64,000 nucleotides of DNA from Paenibacillus sp. 1011MAR3C5 (GCF_003591485.1 NZ_QZCF01000007.1:62001-126000), one strand, 5' to 3'. Numbered from the stretch's first letter, positions 7,965 to 18,349 are shown. Program-made: numbers and translations. Notes: generated from the sequence alone by a model not told the origin.

Positions 7965-7997
7965 GAAGCTCTCGGCCATTGCGCCGGGAGCTTTTTT
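7965..7997 (+). terminator. Terminator after glyA
   Basis: AAGCTC-t-CGGC / GCCG-g-GAGCTT forms a stable stem followed by a run of six T, 17 bases after the glyA stop. Confidence 0.85.
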
Positions 7998-8471
7998 ATG
8001 TGCATATACCCATCAAATCATGGAAATTGTGTAAAAAAGAGTTGGCAAATGATTATGGAGTGTAATGATTGATCCAGATCAGTATAAGCAATAGCAGGCG
8101 GAGAAAATGATTTAATCAGCGATTTGGTAACTTTTTACGTATGCTGCAATCATGATTGAAAAGGTTTAGTATAGGATGGGCATAATGGCATGCGAGTGCT
8201 CAAATTAGAGCCAATTCACCGTACTGGGTTTCATGGCACGTTTTAATGGGTATGAAATGAAGATAAAAACGAACGATAAACATGTTTTATTGGGAATCGA
8301 TGGTTTTTTATTTCATTGATACGTAATATATTTTATATTCTATAATATTACATATAAGGAAATAGAAAATCGAGTGATAGCCGGAATTAACAAGTGCATA
8401 AGATGAATATTAGCCTGCAGAATTTGAGAATGAAAAATGTGTTTCTTCTATAATATACGTTAAAGCCGTAT

Positions 8472-8499
8472 TGTGTTAATGCGCATATGCATTAACACA
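8472..8499. repeat. Perfect inverted repeat, 11-bp arms
   Basis: TGTGTTAATGC (8472-8482) and GCATTAACACA (8489-8499) are exact reverse complements around a 6-base centre. No T run follows, so it looks more like a protein-binding site than a terminator. It shares the core TTAATGC/GCATTAA with the next repeat. Confidence 0.8.
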
Positions 8500-8513
8500 G
8501 GGTCGAGTCATCA

Positions 8514-8553
8514 CATACAAGCATTAATGCTAGTCTGCATTAATGCTTGTATG
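8514..8553. repeat. Perfect inverted repeat, 17-bp arms
   Basis: CATACAAGCATTAATGC (8514-8530) and GCATTAATGCTTGTATG (8537-8553) are exact reverse complements around TAGTCT. Each arm itself contains the palindrome GCATTAATGC. A further ATGCATTAAT follows at 8551-8560. The GCATTAA word occurs five or more times in about 90 bases, suggesting clustered operator sites. No T run follows. Confidence 0.8.
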
Positions 8554-8699
8554 CATTAATTCTAGAATGTTTTAACGCTTATATGTACTGCCGTAATAAA
8601 GACAGGCCGGAGTGAATAATTAATCCAATTTGCTCATAAATTTTCTATAGTAGGACATAGTAAAAACGCATATTGGAAGGATTTAAGCGCATCAAATAG

Positions 8700-8729
8700 T
8701 TGACAATTGTTCAATTGAAGTTGTATATT
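8700..8729 (+). promoter_or_regulatory. Sigma-A promoter of the opp operon
   Basis: TTGACA (8700-8705), 18 bases, TATATT (8724-8729). The spacer contains CAATTGTTCAATTG, a small direct/inverted repeat. The resulting leader is about 110 bases. The large inverted repeats lie 150-230 bases upstream of this promoter. Confidence 0.65.
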
Positions 8730-8843
8730 GTTTAACGTCGAATAATTATTAAAACCATGTTAATTATTGTTACATCCATGCAATATTGAGCTTTATCTCA
8801 TTACTTACGGTTTTAAAAAAATTATTATAGAAAGTGGGAGTTG

Positions 8844-10526
8844 ATGTTGGTGAAAGAAAATTTCAAAAAGCCAGTGCAATTCATGCTTGTGCTCGTGATC
8901 GCTTTCAGCATGCTGCTTGCAGCTTGCTCCAGCGACAACAACAAGCCAACGCCTTCGAACAATGGCGGCGCGAACAACGGAGGAGAGACAAAAGCACCTC
9001 AAGAGTTCCGTTTCACACTTGCGAGCGAGCCACCTAGCTTGGACCCTGCCTTGATGACGGACGCTCAGTCCAGCATCGTAGCTGCAGGTCTGTACGAAGG
9101 TCTTACTCGTCTGAACACGAAAGGCGAGCCTGAGAATGCACTTGCAAAAGAAATCAATGCTTCTGAAGACGGCAAAACATACACGATCACCCTTCGCGAA
9201 GATGCAAAGTGGAGCAATGGTGACCCTGTAACTGCACATGACTTTGAATTTGCTTGGAAACGTTCTTTGAACCCAGAGACAGCTTCCGAGTACGCATACA
9301 TGCTGTTCTACCTTGAGAACGGCGAGAAATACAACTCCGGCGAAGGATCCGCTGATGAAGTAGGCGTTAAAGCTACTGGCGATTACACGCTGGAAGTTAA
9401 ACTGTACACGCCAGCTCCATACTTCCCAAGCCTTCTGGCTCACTACACGTACCTGCCAGTTCACCAGGCTACTGTAGAAGCTGCTGCTGATTGGGCTGCT
9501 GAAGCGAAAACGATTGTTTCCAACGGTCCTTTCCTTCTGAAGCAATGGGCGCATGCTGACAAGCTGGTTCTTGAGAAAAACCCTGATTACTACAACAAAG
9601 ATGCGATCAACTTCGACAAAGTAACGATTTCCCTTGTTGAAGACGAGAACACGGTTTACCAATTGTTTGAAACTAACAAAATCGACTGGATCGGTGCTCA
9701 AGCAGGATCTGTGCCAACGGACCTGACGAAAAAACTGATCGACGAAGGCAAAGCTGAAGTTACAGCTGTTGCGTCGACTTATTACTACCTGTTCAACAAC
9801 GACAAAGTACCTTTCAACAACGCAAAAGTTCGTAAAGCGTTCTCGATGTCCATCGACCGTCAATCCCTGATTGACAACGTGGCACAAGCGAATCAACAAC
9901 CGGCATTCGGTCTGGTACCGCCGTCCATCGCTGGTCCAGAAGGCAAGATGTTCCGTGAAGTATATCCAGACAGCTACTTCCAAGAAAACCTTGAAGAAGC
10001 GAAAAAATTGCTTGAAGAAGGTCTTGCTGAACTGGGCTTGACTGCATTCCCTGAAGTAACGCTTCTGTACAACACAAGCGAAGGCCATAAGAAACTGGCT
10101 GAAGCAGTTGTAGATATGTGGCGTAAGAGCCTGGGCGTAGAAGTGAAACTGGCGAACCAAGAATGGGGTACATTCCTGGAAACTAGAAAAGCGGGTCAAT
10201 TTGATATCGCACGTTCCGGCTGGGGCGCTGACATCAACCACCCAATCAACTTCACGTATGACCTGATCCATCCGAAATCCGGCAACAACGACGGCAAATA
10301 CAACAACCCTAAAGTTGAGCAGCTGCTTGACGGCTCCTTGGTAGCGGAAACGCCTGAAGAAAGCATGAAAATGATGGCTGAAGCAGAGAAAATCGCTATC
10401 GAAGAAGATATGGGCGTATTGCCAGCTTACTACTACACAACTGTAACAATGGTTAAAGAAGGCTTCGAAGGCGTTATCTCCGATTACGCTGGCCACCTTG
10501 ACTGGGTACACGGTAGCAAAAAATAG
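8844..10526 (+). CDS. oppA: Oligopeptide ABC transporter substrate-binding lipoprotein
   Basis: A family 5 extracellular solute-binding protein of about 560 residues. The N-terminus has a basic region, a hydrophobic stretch and the lipobox LLAACS, so it is exported and lipid-anchored at the cysteine. The mature part begins with an Asn/Gly-rich linker. It then reads FTLASEPPSLDPALMTDAQS, typical of OppA/DppA peptide-binding proteins. GTAACAATGG-like C-terminal sequence (about residues 535-540) leads to a normal end. Codon use is strongly biased, implying high expression. Possible starts are TTG 8841, ATG 8844, TTG 8847 and GTG 8850. GGGAG at 8836-8840 best suits the later ones. Whether it prefers peptides of a given length cannot be told. 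Confidence 0.93.
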   Translation: MLVKENFKKPVQFMLVLVIAFSMLLAACSSDNNKPTPSNNGGANNGGETKAPQEFRFTLASEPPSLDPALMTDAQSSIVAAGLYEGLTRLNTKGEPENALAKEINASEDGKTYTITLREDAKWSNGDPVTAHDFEFAWKRSLNPETASEYAYMLFYLENGEKYNSGEGSADEVGVKATGDYTLEVKLYTPAPYFPSLLAHYTYLPVHQATVEAAADWAAEAKTIVSNGPFLLKQWAHADKLVLEKNPDYYNKDAINFDKVTISLVEDENTVYQLFETNKIDWIGAQAGSVPTDLTKKLIDEGKAEVTAVASTYYYLFNNDKVPFNNAKVRKAFSMSIDRQSLIDNVAQANQQPAFGLVPPSIAGPEGKMFREVYPDSYFQENLEEAKKLLEEGLAELGLTAFPEVTLLYNTSEGHKKLAEAVVDMWRKSLGVEVKLANQEWGTFLETRKAGQFDIARSGWGADINHPINFTYDLIHPKSGNNDGKYNNPKVEQLLDGSLVAETPEESMKMMAEAEKIAIEEDMGVLPAYYYTTVTMVKEGFEGVISDYAGHLDWVHGSKK

Positions 10527-10580
10527 GTCACTCAACCTGCCCTATCTATAGCGACTAACTTAGAGTAACTTAAGTTCCAG

Positions 10581-10614
10581 AAGGGTATATATAGTCTCTA
10601 TATATACCCTTTTG
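10581..10614 (+). terminator. Intercistronic hairpin between oppA and oppB
   Basis: AAGGGTATATATAG (10581-10594) and CTATATATACCCTT (10598-10611) are perfect 14-bp arms around TCT, followed by only a short T run. In opp/dpp operons such a hairpin usually protects the abundant oppA message or partly stops transcription into the permease genes. Confidence 0.7.
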
Positions 10615-10639
10615 AAATGTTAATAAAGATTGTGAGAGA

Positions 10640-11584
10640 GTGGGTGATCGTGTGCTCCGTTACATTTCAGGAAAGTTTGTTTTTATGCTGATATCTTTGT
10701 TTTTACTCGTAACGGTGACATTCTTGCTTATGAATGCCATTCCCGGCAGCCCGCTGCAATCGGAGAAGGCGACAAGCGAGGCCGTTCAGAAAAACTTGGA
10801 AGCGTATTACGGCTTGGATAAGCCGCTTTATGTACAGTATGGCACCTATCTAAAAAACCTTCTTCAAGGCGATATGGGTATCTCCATGAAGAAAAAGTTC
10901 CAATCTGTTGATAAGATGATCTCTCAATCGTTTGGTCCTTCCCTTCGATTAGGTCTTTCCGCACTTGTAACATCCGTAGTTGTTGGATGTCTCTTGGGTA
11001 TTCTCGCAGCTATGTATCATCGTAAGCTGCTTGATAACCTGGCCATGTCATTAGCCGTTATTGGCTTAGCTATACCGAGTATCGTACTGGCACCTGTCAT
11101 GCAATATTTCCTGGCAAACAAGCTGGGGTGGTTTGAAGTAGCTGGATTGAACGGTCCTATGGATTATGTGTTGCCGACCATTGCTTTGTCATCAGGTCCA
11201 ATTGCCGTTATCGCAAGACTTCTTAGATCGACGATGATTGAAGTATTGAATGCTGATTTTATTAAAACTGCCAAATCCAAAGGGCTTTCCGGATATGTAA
11301 TCATTGTGAAGCATGCCCTGCGAAACTCCATGCTTCCTGTCGTTACGTATTTGGGTTATCTGACCGCCGGTATTATTACCGGTTCCGTAGTCGTAGAGAA
11401 AATTTTTGCGATTCCGGGCGTCGGAAAGCATTTTGTTACTAGTATCATAGATCGTGATTACCCGTTAATTATGGGCATTACCATTTTTTACGCCGTGATT
11501 CTCATGGTAAGTCGTTTCTTGGCGGATATCGCTTATGTTCTAGTGGATCCGCGCATGCGCGCCGGCGGAAAGGTGGGTAAATAA
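10640..11584 (+). CDS. oppB: Oligopeptide ABC transporter permease OppB
   Basis: A binding-protein-dependent transport permease of about 310 residues with six predicted membrane helices. The N-terminal helix FVFMLISLFLLVTVTFLLM is followed by the NAIPGSP segment typical of OppB/DppB. The EAA loop that contacts the ATPases is present (FIKTAKSKGLSGYVIIVKHALRN region, about residues 205-230). GTG 10640 starts the open frame. GTG 10652, giving VLRYISGKF, better matches homologues. It is followed by oppC after 2 bases. Confidence 0.94.
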   Translation: MGDRVLRYISGKFVFMLISLFLLVTVTFLLMNAIPGSPLQSEKATSEAVQKNLEAYYGLDKPLYVQYGTYLKNLLQGDMGISMKKKFQSVDKMISQSFGPSLRLGLSALVTSVVVGCLLGILAAMYHRKLLDNLAMSLAVIGLAIPSIVLAPVMQYFLANKLGWFEVAGLNGPMDYVLPTIALSSGPIAVIARLLRSTMIEVLNADFIKTAKSKGLSGYVIIVKHALRNSMLPVVTYLGYLTAGIITGSVVVEKIFAIPGVGKHFVTSIIDRDYPLIMGITIFYAVILMVSRFLADIAYVLVDPRMRAGGKVGK

Positions 11585-11586
11585 CC

Positions 11587-12537
11587 ATGTCAAACCTGAA
11601 TTCTAATCATAAAGAACGTTCGGACGCCTTGACGCCGGATATGTTTGAGAAGCTGGAACGCGCGGAAGTGCGCGTCGACGAGGCGGGCCGCGCCAGCTTG
11701 ACGGCATGGCAAGACATCAAGATGCGTCTGATGAGCAATAAGCTTGCGATGACGGGTTTCTGGATTATCATTGCACTGGTTTTGGTGGCCTTTATTATGC
11801 CTTTTATTTGGCCATTTGACCACTTCACCAATAATTTGACGAATACGAACCAACCGCCCAACAGTACGCATTGGTTTGGCACGGACGACCTTGGTCGCGA
11901 TATGTTCGAGCGCGTATGGAAGGGAGCCCAGGTGTCGTTGTTCGTCGGTGTAGTAGCCGCATTGATCGATTTGATCATCGGGATTATTTATGGCGGTATT
12001 ATGGGCTACTATGGCGGTAAAGTGGACGAGGTTATGAACCGTTTTGCCGAAATTTTGTACTCCATCCCTTACTTGCTTGTTGTTATTCTGTTGCTGGTTG
12101 TTATGGAGCCAAGCCTGACCACCATCATCATTGCGATGTCGATCACAGGGTGGATTAATATGGCGTGGATTGTGCGCGGTCAAATTATGCAGCTCAAAAA
12201 CCAGGAATATGCGCTTGCTTCCAAATCTCTGGGCGCAGGGGCAATGCGTATTATTTTCCGCCATTTGATTCCCAATGCGATGGGACCAATCTTGGTTACC
12301 TTGACTTTAACCATTCCGGGCGCAATCTTTACGGAAGCATTCCTGAGCTTCTTGGGCCTTGGTGTACAGTCCCCTATTGCTTCATGGGGTACGATGATTG
12401 ACGACGGTGTTAAAGCAATGTCGATCTATCCATGGCGTCTGTTCTTCCCTGCATTCTTCCTAAGCTTAACGATATTTGCCTTTAACGTCTTCGGTGACGG
12501 ACTGCGCGACGCATTCGATCCGAAGCTGAAAAAATAA
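11587..12537 (+). CDS. oppC: Oligopeptide ABC transporter permease OppC
   Basis: The second permease subunit, 316 residues. A cytoplasmic N-terminal segment (about 55 residues) is followed by a first helix and the conserved HWFGTDDLGRDMFERVWKGA block that marks the OppC/DppC family. Five more helices follow. The EAA loop sits around residues 205-225 (EYALASKSLGAG). The C-terminus ends with GDGLRDAFDPKLKK, a standard OppC ending. It follows oppB by 2 bases and oppD starts 33 bases later behind GAGAGGAGG. Confidence 0.95.
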   Translation: MSNLNSNHKERSDALTPDMFEKLERAEVRVDEAGRASLTAWQDIKMRLMSNKLAMTGFWIIIALVLVAFIMPFIWPFDHFTNNLTNTNQPPNSTHWFGTDDLGRDMFERVWKGAQVSLFVGVVAALIDLIIGIIYGGIMGYYGGKVDEVMNRFAEILYSIPYLLVVILLLVVMEPSLTTIIIAMSITGWINMAWIVRGQIMQLKNQEYALASKSLGAGAMRIIFRHLIPNAMGPILVTLTLTIPGAIFTEAFLSFLGLGVQSPIASWGTMIDDGVKAMSIYPWRLFFPAFFLSLTIFAFNVFGDGLRDAFDPKLKK

Positions 12538-12570
12538 CTATACAGCCTGGCTGAGAGGAGGTCACCACCA

Positions 12571-13568
12571 ATGAAGACCTTGCTGGAAGTAAATAATTTA
12601 AGTGTCTCCTTTGATGTATACGGCGGCGAAGTGCAAGCGATCCGCGACATTACCTTTCAAGTGAAGAAGGGAGAGGCGGTCGCCATCGTAGGCGAATCCG
12701 GATCTGGCAAAAGCGTAACGGCTCAATCGATTATGAGATTGAACCCGTCGCCGCCAAGCCGAATCAAACAAGGTTCGGTCAAATTCGATGGACAAGAGCT
12801 TCTTTCTTTGACAGAAAAGGAAATGCAATCGGTGCGTGGCAATAAAATCGGGATGATCTTCCAGGATCCGATGACATCCTTGAATCCTACGCTAACCGTT
12901 GGCGCTCAGATCATGGAAGGCTTGATCAAGCATCAGAACGTTAGCAAAAGCGATGCTACGGCCCGCGCGATTGAGATGCTCAATCTGGTCGGCATCCCAA
13001 ATCCCGAAGCGCGCATCAAGCAATATCCGCATCAATTCTCCGGCGGTATGCGCCAGCGCGTTATGATTGCAATCGCTTTGGCTTGCAATCCTTCGCTACT
13101 GATTGCCGATGAGCCTACAACCGCTCTCGACGTTACGATTCAGGCGCAAATCATGCGCGTGATGAAGGACCTGCAGCAAAAAATGGGCACTTCTATTATC
13201 CTTATTACGCATGACCTTGGCGTTGTTGCCGACGTGTGTGACCGCGTAATCGTTATGTACGCGGGACGCATCGTTGAGCAGGGCACCAAGTGGGAGATCT
13301 TCTCCAATCCGCAGCATCCTTACACCAGAGGCCTGCTGCGCTCCTTGCCTCGTCTGGACCAGAGAAAAGACGAGCCGCTTATTCCGATTCCGGGCACGCC
13401 GCCCGATCTGATTAAGCCGCCTGCGGGCTGCAGCTTCTGCGCACGCTGCGACGAAGCGATGAAAGTCTGCGTGGATAACGATCCGAACCTGCATGCCATC
13501 AAGGGAAGCGACTCCCATGCGGCTGCATGCTGGATGCTGCATCCTTACGCCAATCGGGAGGTGCCGGT

Positions 13569-13572
<4 letters not shown>
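12571..13572 (+). CDS. oppD: Oligopeptide ABC transporter ATPase OppD
   Basis: An ABC ATPase of 333 residues. Walker A is GESGSGKS, the signature is FSGGMRQR, Walker B is LLIADEPT and the switch histidine is in LITHDLGVV. The C-terminal extension carries the oligopeptide-type cysteine motif (CSFCARCDEAMKVC), proposed in this family to hold an iron-sulfur cluster. It pairs with OppF as a heterodimer to power the OppBC pore. Its stop overlaps the start of oppF (ATGA). Confidence 0.95.
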
Positions 13573-14525
<953 letters not shown>

Positions 14526-14540
14526 GAAGCAAATAGAAGA

Positions 14541-14572
14541 GGCGAGGCCGGATGATTCCGGCCTCGCCTTTT
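14541..14572 (+). terminator. Terminator of the opp operon
   Basis: GGCGAGGCCGG (14541-14551) and CCGGCCTCGCC (14558-14568) are perfect 11-bp arms around ATGATT, followed by TTTT. Confidence 0.9.
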
Positions 14573-14580
14573 AACGTTTA

Positions 14581-14610
14581 AGGACCCTCTGTCCTATGAC
14601 AGAGGGTCCT
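14581..14610. terminator. Second hairpin between convergent genes
   Basis: AGGACCCTCTGTC (14581-14593) and GACAGAGGGTCCT (14598-14610) are perfect 13-bp arms with a CTAT loop. It lies 13 bases past the end of the minus-strand surface-protein gene and probably terminates it, although the T run on that strand is poor. Confidence 0.65.
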
Positions 14611-14623
14611 AGTGTTAACGATC

Positions 14624-16837
14624 TTATTTAACCGTAACGCGGATGGTTGCGCTCTTGCCTCCGAATGTAGCCTTAATAGAGGCGCTTCCTTTGGCGACTG
14701 CTGTTATTTTGCCATCCTTAACCGTAGCCACGGTTGGCTTGGAGGACGTCCATACGGCGCTTCCAGTAGCGTTCGCCGGGTTTCCGGTATAGTAGACGGC
14801 CTGGACCGATACGTTGTATGTGGCGCCAGGTGCTAGCTGCACAGACTTAGCGGACAACTGCAGTGACTTCAGCTTCGGCGTAACGATAACGGTCACTTCA
14901 ATCGGGTTGCCTTGATAGGAGCCCGTTACTTTGGTTGTGCCTACGTCGATTGCCTTGACAGAGGAAGCTCCGCTTACCGTCGCTACCTTTGTATTGGCCA
15001 CCGCCCAGTCAATCCGGGAGCCTACAGAAACTTTTTTGCCGTTTTTGTAATAGCCGGTTACTTTGATGGATTTCGAGCGTCCAGGATTCAGCTCAATGAC
15101 CGTGGGGCTTACTTCCAGCTTCACGATTTCTTCCTCGATCTTCACGCGTACCGATACGGTCTTCGCGAGGTAAGTACCCGTCAATGTTACGGTGGAGGCC
15201 TCAAGGCCTTTCATGCTGTCCTCAAGAAGAAGAATATTATCCGATGTTGTTTTCCATTCGATCGATTTGCTGATATCGGCTTCCTCGCCGTCTTCATAAA
15301 TGACGGTTACGGCTGGGAGAGAGGCCGAGCGGCCCAGCACGATGCTCAAGTCTTTGTTTTCAGCTATCAGCTTGACCGGCTTCAGATGCACAATAAGCTT
15401 GGTCTCTACTTTCATGCCTTGGAGCGTAGCTGTAAACGTCGTTTCGCCCAGTTCTTTGGCTGTCCATTCATTGTCTTTGATTTCTGCAATGTCGTCATCC
15501 TTCACCGACCACTTGACCAGCTTCGACACATCAACGCTAGATCCGTCAAAGGTAGTAGCCGTTACTTTCGGAAGCGCGGCGCTAATGCCTTTGAATCCGT
15601 CGAGGGTTTCCTTCTCTACCTTCAGCTTCGTAATGCTCGGGTAGACGGTTACATCAATGCTCTTGCTGACGCCTTTATGCGAGACCGTAATTTTGGTCGT
15701 GCCAACCGCTTTTGGCATCACTCTGCCTTGTACGACAGTTGCTACTGTCACATCGGAGGATGTCCATTCGCCTACATCTGTAATGTCATAAGACACATTG
15801 TCATTGTTCAATACATCCGCCCGCACTTGAAGCGGCGTATCTTGAAGCTGCAGATGGAATTCTTTCTCCGGCGAAAGCTTAATGGATTGATAAGGTGTCC
15901 GTACCACGACAGTAATCGTATCCGTCACGCCGAGATGGCTGACCGTAATGGTTGTTTTGCCGGTTCCTACTGCTGTTACTACGCCTTTCTCGACAGTCAG
16001 CACTTTCGTGTTGCCGCTGGTCCATTTCGCATCCTCGGATACGTTCAGCGTTCCGCCAGTCTTCGGCTCGGCAATAGCTTGCAGGATATGATCATCCATG
16101 CCAATTTCAAGCTCAAGAAGGTCATGAGCCGGTTTAGGCAAGATCTCGATACCCTTGTAAGGAGAGACGACGGTTAGTTTGACGGTATCGCTCTTTCCTT
16201 TGTACTTGGCGGTAATCGTTGCGGTTCCTGTTCCGACGAGCGTGATTTTGCCGTCATCTACCGTTGCTACGGAGGCGCTCGATGTCGTCCACGTCGCTTC
16301 GGTTGTAATGTTCGTGACGTTGCCTTGCTTCTTTCCGTCAAGAGTGAAGGTTAACGTTTCACCCAGCTTGATGTCCGAGATCGATGCGGGTGCCGCTTGA
16401 TCATCCTGCATAATCACAACCTCGTCATAGACGTAATCGGAAGTGGCTTTGATCGAAGCGGTAAATCCTTTATACGTAGCGCTGATCGTTGCTGTGCCTT
16501 TGCCGACACCGGTCAGTACGCCCTTCTCTACTTTAACGATAGAGCTATTGGATGTTTTCCAAGTGGCATCGGTGGTTACGTCTTTTTTCGATGCCGATCC
16601 CGATAGACTTGCAAGCACCGATACATTGATCTTGTCATCCTCTACAAACATGACAAGCGATGATGTGCCTGAGTTATAATCCGACGAATCATAATCCAAC
16701 TCTATTCCGGTTATGGTATCCTCCGCGGCGCTCGCGACGCCCACAAGGCTGGACATGACGAGGACGAACGCCATCATGGCTGCCAGCGATCTGCGCGCGT
16801 TCATAAGCGACTTGCCCCAACTTGAACTCAATTTCAC
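14624..16837 (-). CDS. Secreted protein of eight bacterial Ig-like (BIG2) domains
   Basis: A 737-residue protein with an N-terminal signal peptide (hydrophobic stretch SLAAMMAFVLVMSSLVG, AxA-like cleavage before EDTIT). Eight consecutive Ig-like repeats of about 80-90 residues fill the rest. Each ends with the WTSSxxxVATVxxGxxxAVGxGxxxITxxxxG pattern typical of Big_2 domains. There is no catalytic domain, SLH domain, LPXTG motif or membrane anchor, so it may be a filamentous extracellular or wall-associated adhesin-like protein. GTG 16837 follows AAAGGG. A shorter start at ATG 16804 is possible. It is convergent with opp and divergent from mscS. The function is unknown beyond architecture. 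Confidence 0.85.
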   Translation of the reverse strand: MKLSSSWGKSLMNARRSLAAMMAFVLVMSSLVGVASAAEDTITGIELDYDSSDYNSGTSSLVMFVEDDKINVSVLASLSGSASKKDVTTDATWKTSNSSIVKVEKGVLTGVGKGTATISATYKGFTASIKATSDYVYDEVVIMQDDQAAPASISDIKLGETLTFTLDGKKQGNVTNITTEATWTTSSASVATVDDGKITLVGTGTATITAKYKGKSDTVKLTVVSPYKGIEILPKPAHDLLELEIGMDDHILQAIAEPKTGGTLNVSEDAKWTSGNTKVLTVEKGVVTAVGTGKTTITVSHLGVTDTITVVVRTPYQSIKLSPEKEFHLQLQDTPLQVRADVLNNDNVSYDITDVGEWTSSDVTVATVVQGRVMPKAVGTTKITVSHKGVSKSIDVTVYPSITKLKVEKETLDGFKGISAALPKVTATTFDGSSVDVSKLVKWSVKDDDIAEIKDNEWTAKELGETTFTATLQGMKVETKLIVHLKPVKLIAENKDLSIVLGRSASLPAVTVIYEDGEEADISKSIEWKTTSDNILLLEDSMKGLEASTVTLTGTYLAKTVSVRVKIEEEIVKLEVSPTVIELNPGRSKSIKVTGYYKNGKKVSVGSRIDWAVANTKVATVSGASSVKAIDVGTTKVTGSYQGNPIEVTVIVTPKLKSLQLSAKSVQLAPGATYNVSVQAVYYTGNPANATGSAVWTSSKPTVATVKDGKITAVAKGSASIKATFGGKSATIRVTVK

Positions 16838-17085
16838 TACATCCCTTTCCTTTCGTAGGTGGATTTTTATTCCTCTCTCTATGTTTAACGGCATTTAAGG
16901 CCCAAAAATGAACACGAAAGGCTAGGTCATTGGTACGATATTCCTCAATTAAGCTTGTACATTTGCATGGGGAACGCTGCTTCGACGGTCATTTTAAACT
17001 ATGTTAAAATAGTACTTTACGCTGACGCACAGCATGACTGGTGCAAACCTTGACGTGAGCGTGCGGAAAGGAGCTGCAATTTGCG

Positions 17086-18189
17086 ATGACCACTATGGAT
17101 TGGCTAATGGATAAGATTGAAGTCTGGCGATTGCTTGATCTTGGTATTGCCATCGGTATATTTTTGTTGTTTCTATTGTTCCGGAGATTATTTGTCCGGT
17201 TTTTGTTCACCTTCCTGATGAAGCGACTGGCGCGAATGGAGCTGGCTGCACGTGTGCTGGAAGCGTTCGAGAAGCCGCTTCGCGGCTTGTTCGTGCTGCT
17301 GGGCGCTTATTTGGCGATCCTCTATTACGTCCCGGCTCATTGGACGCCTCTGCTTGTTGTGCATAAGCTGTTCCGCAGCGGCATGATTCTCTTGATCGGG
17401 GGCGGTCTGTACAATCTGTCTGCGGTTTCGTCTGTATTTATGGAAGGAGCGCTCAAGCGGTTCGGCGGAGACGACTCCAGCATGCTGATTCCGTTCCTCT
17501 CGAAGGCGGTCCGCTTCGTAGTGATTGTAATTGCGGTTACGGCAGTAATCTCGGAATGGGGCTTCAATATTAACGGGGTAGTTGCGGGCATGGGGTTAGG
17601 CAGTCTTGCGCTGGCTCTGGCGGCCAAGGATACACTCGGCAACATTCTGGGCGGAGTCATTATCATACTGGAGAAGCCCTTCTCCAAAGGAGACTGGATC
17701 TTGACGCCTTCCACAGAGGGAGTGGTGGAGGATATTACGTTCCGAAGCTCCAAGATTCGGACATTCGCCGATGCGTTGGTCACGGTGCCGAACTCCACGC
17801 TTGCCGATCAGCCGATTACGAATTGGAGCCGGATGGGCAGGCGGCGCATCACGTTTACCCTGAATGTGGCGCTGGATACGGATGCGGAACGGCTGACTAT
17901 GGCTATTGACCGCATTGAGCGCTATTTAATGGACAATGAAGAAATCGACGACGAGACGATTATGGTTAGGTTTAATGAATTCAAGGAGAGCAGCCTTGGG
18001 ATTATGCTCTATTACTTCACCAAGACGACTGCGTGGAAGGATCATCTCACCGTTCGTCAGGAGACGCAGCTGGCCATGCTCCAAATTCTTAAGGAAGAAG
18101 GTGTGCAGCTTGCGCTGCCTATGCAGCGCATTGTAGTCGGCGGCGAGTCGGGCGAGGCGAGACATGAAGGGAATCCAGAACGTGGCTAA
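17086..18189 (+). CDS. Small-conductance mechanosensitive channel, MscS family
   Basis: A 367-residue membrane channel that opens on hypo-osmotic shock. Four hydrophobic segments lie at about residues 19-45, 65-85, 97-115 and 145-165. The last leads into the pore-lining TM3 sequence GMGLGSLALALAAKDTLGNILGG, then the beta domain entry EKPFSKGDWI. VPNSTLADQPITNWSRM and the C-terminal alpha/beta domain follow. The architecture matches B. subtilis YkuT/YhdY-type channels. The ATG at 17086 has AAGGAG about 12 bases upstream. It seems monocistronic. It is followed, after 160 bases, by the van-like cluster. Confidence 0.92.
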   Translation: MTTMDWLMDKIEVWRLLDLGIAIGIFLLFLLFRRLFVRFLFTFLMKRLARMELAARVLEAFEKPLRGLFVLLGAYLAILYYVPAHWTPLLVVHKLFRSGMILLIGGGLYNLSAVSSVFMEGALKRFGGDDSSMLIPFLSKAVRFVVIVIAVTAVISEWGFNINGVVAGMGLGSLALALAAKDTLGNILGGVIIILEKPFSKGDWILTPSTEGVVEDITFRSSKIRTFADALVTVPNSTLADQPITNWSRMGRRRITFTLNVALDTDAERLTMAIDRIERYLMDNEEIDDETIMVRFNEFKESSLGIMLYYFTKTTAWKDHLTVRQETQLAMLQILKEEGVQLALPMQRIVVGGESGEARHEGNPERG

Positions 18190-18349
18190 CGTTCAGTGCT
18201 GCTTGTCGCAGTGTGCAGGATCTTAAGGAAGTTTATCATTAATCCTCATATTATCTTAAGCTTTTGTTATGTTTCACTTACAAGCCTCTTAACGTTTGAA
18301 GGTTATCTTGGTAACAGGTAATCAGTCGAGCGTAGGAGGCTATTTTGTT

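Larger units (their letters stand above)
7998..8843 (+). other. Long AT-rich intergenic leader before oppA
   Basis: About 850 bases with no credible gene on either strand. Base composition is clearly more AT-rich than the neighbouring genes. The right half holds two large perfect inverted repeats and a sigma-A promoter (listed separately). The left half (about 8000-8460) shows no feature I can name. Such a long untranslated interval before a transporter operon usually means complex transcriptional control. Confidence 0.6.

Noticed and set aside
8805..10535. 576-codon open frame on the minus strand opposite oppA
   Set aside because: It mirrors the strongly codon-biased oppA gene, its translation is rich in Phe, Val and Arg with no family features, and it has no ribosome binding site. 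It is a shadow of oppA.
14912..16177. 421-codon open frame opposite the Ig-like protein
   Set aside because: A shadow of repeated Ser/Thr/Val codons in the real gene. No ribosome binding site and no known motif.
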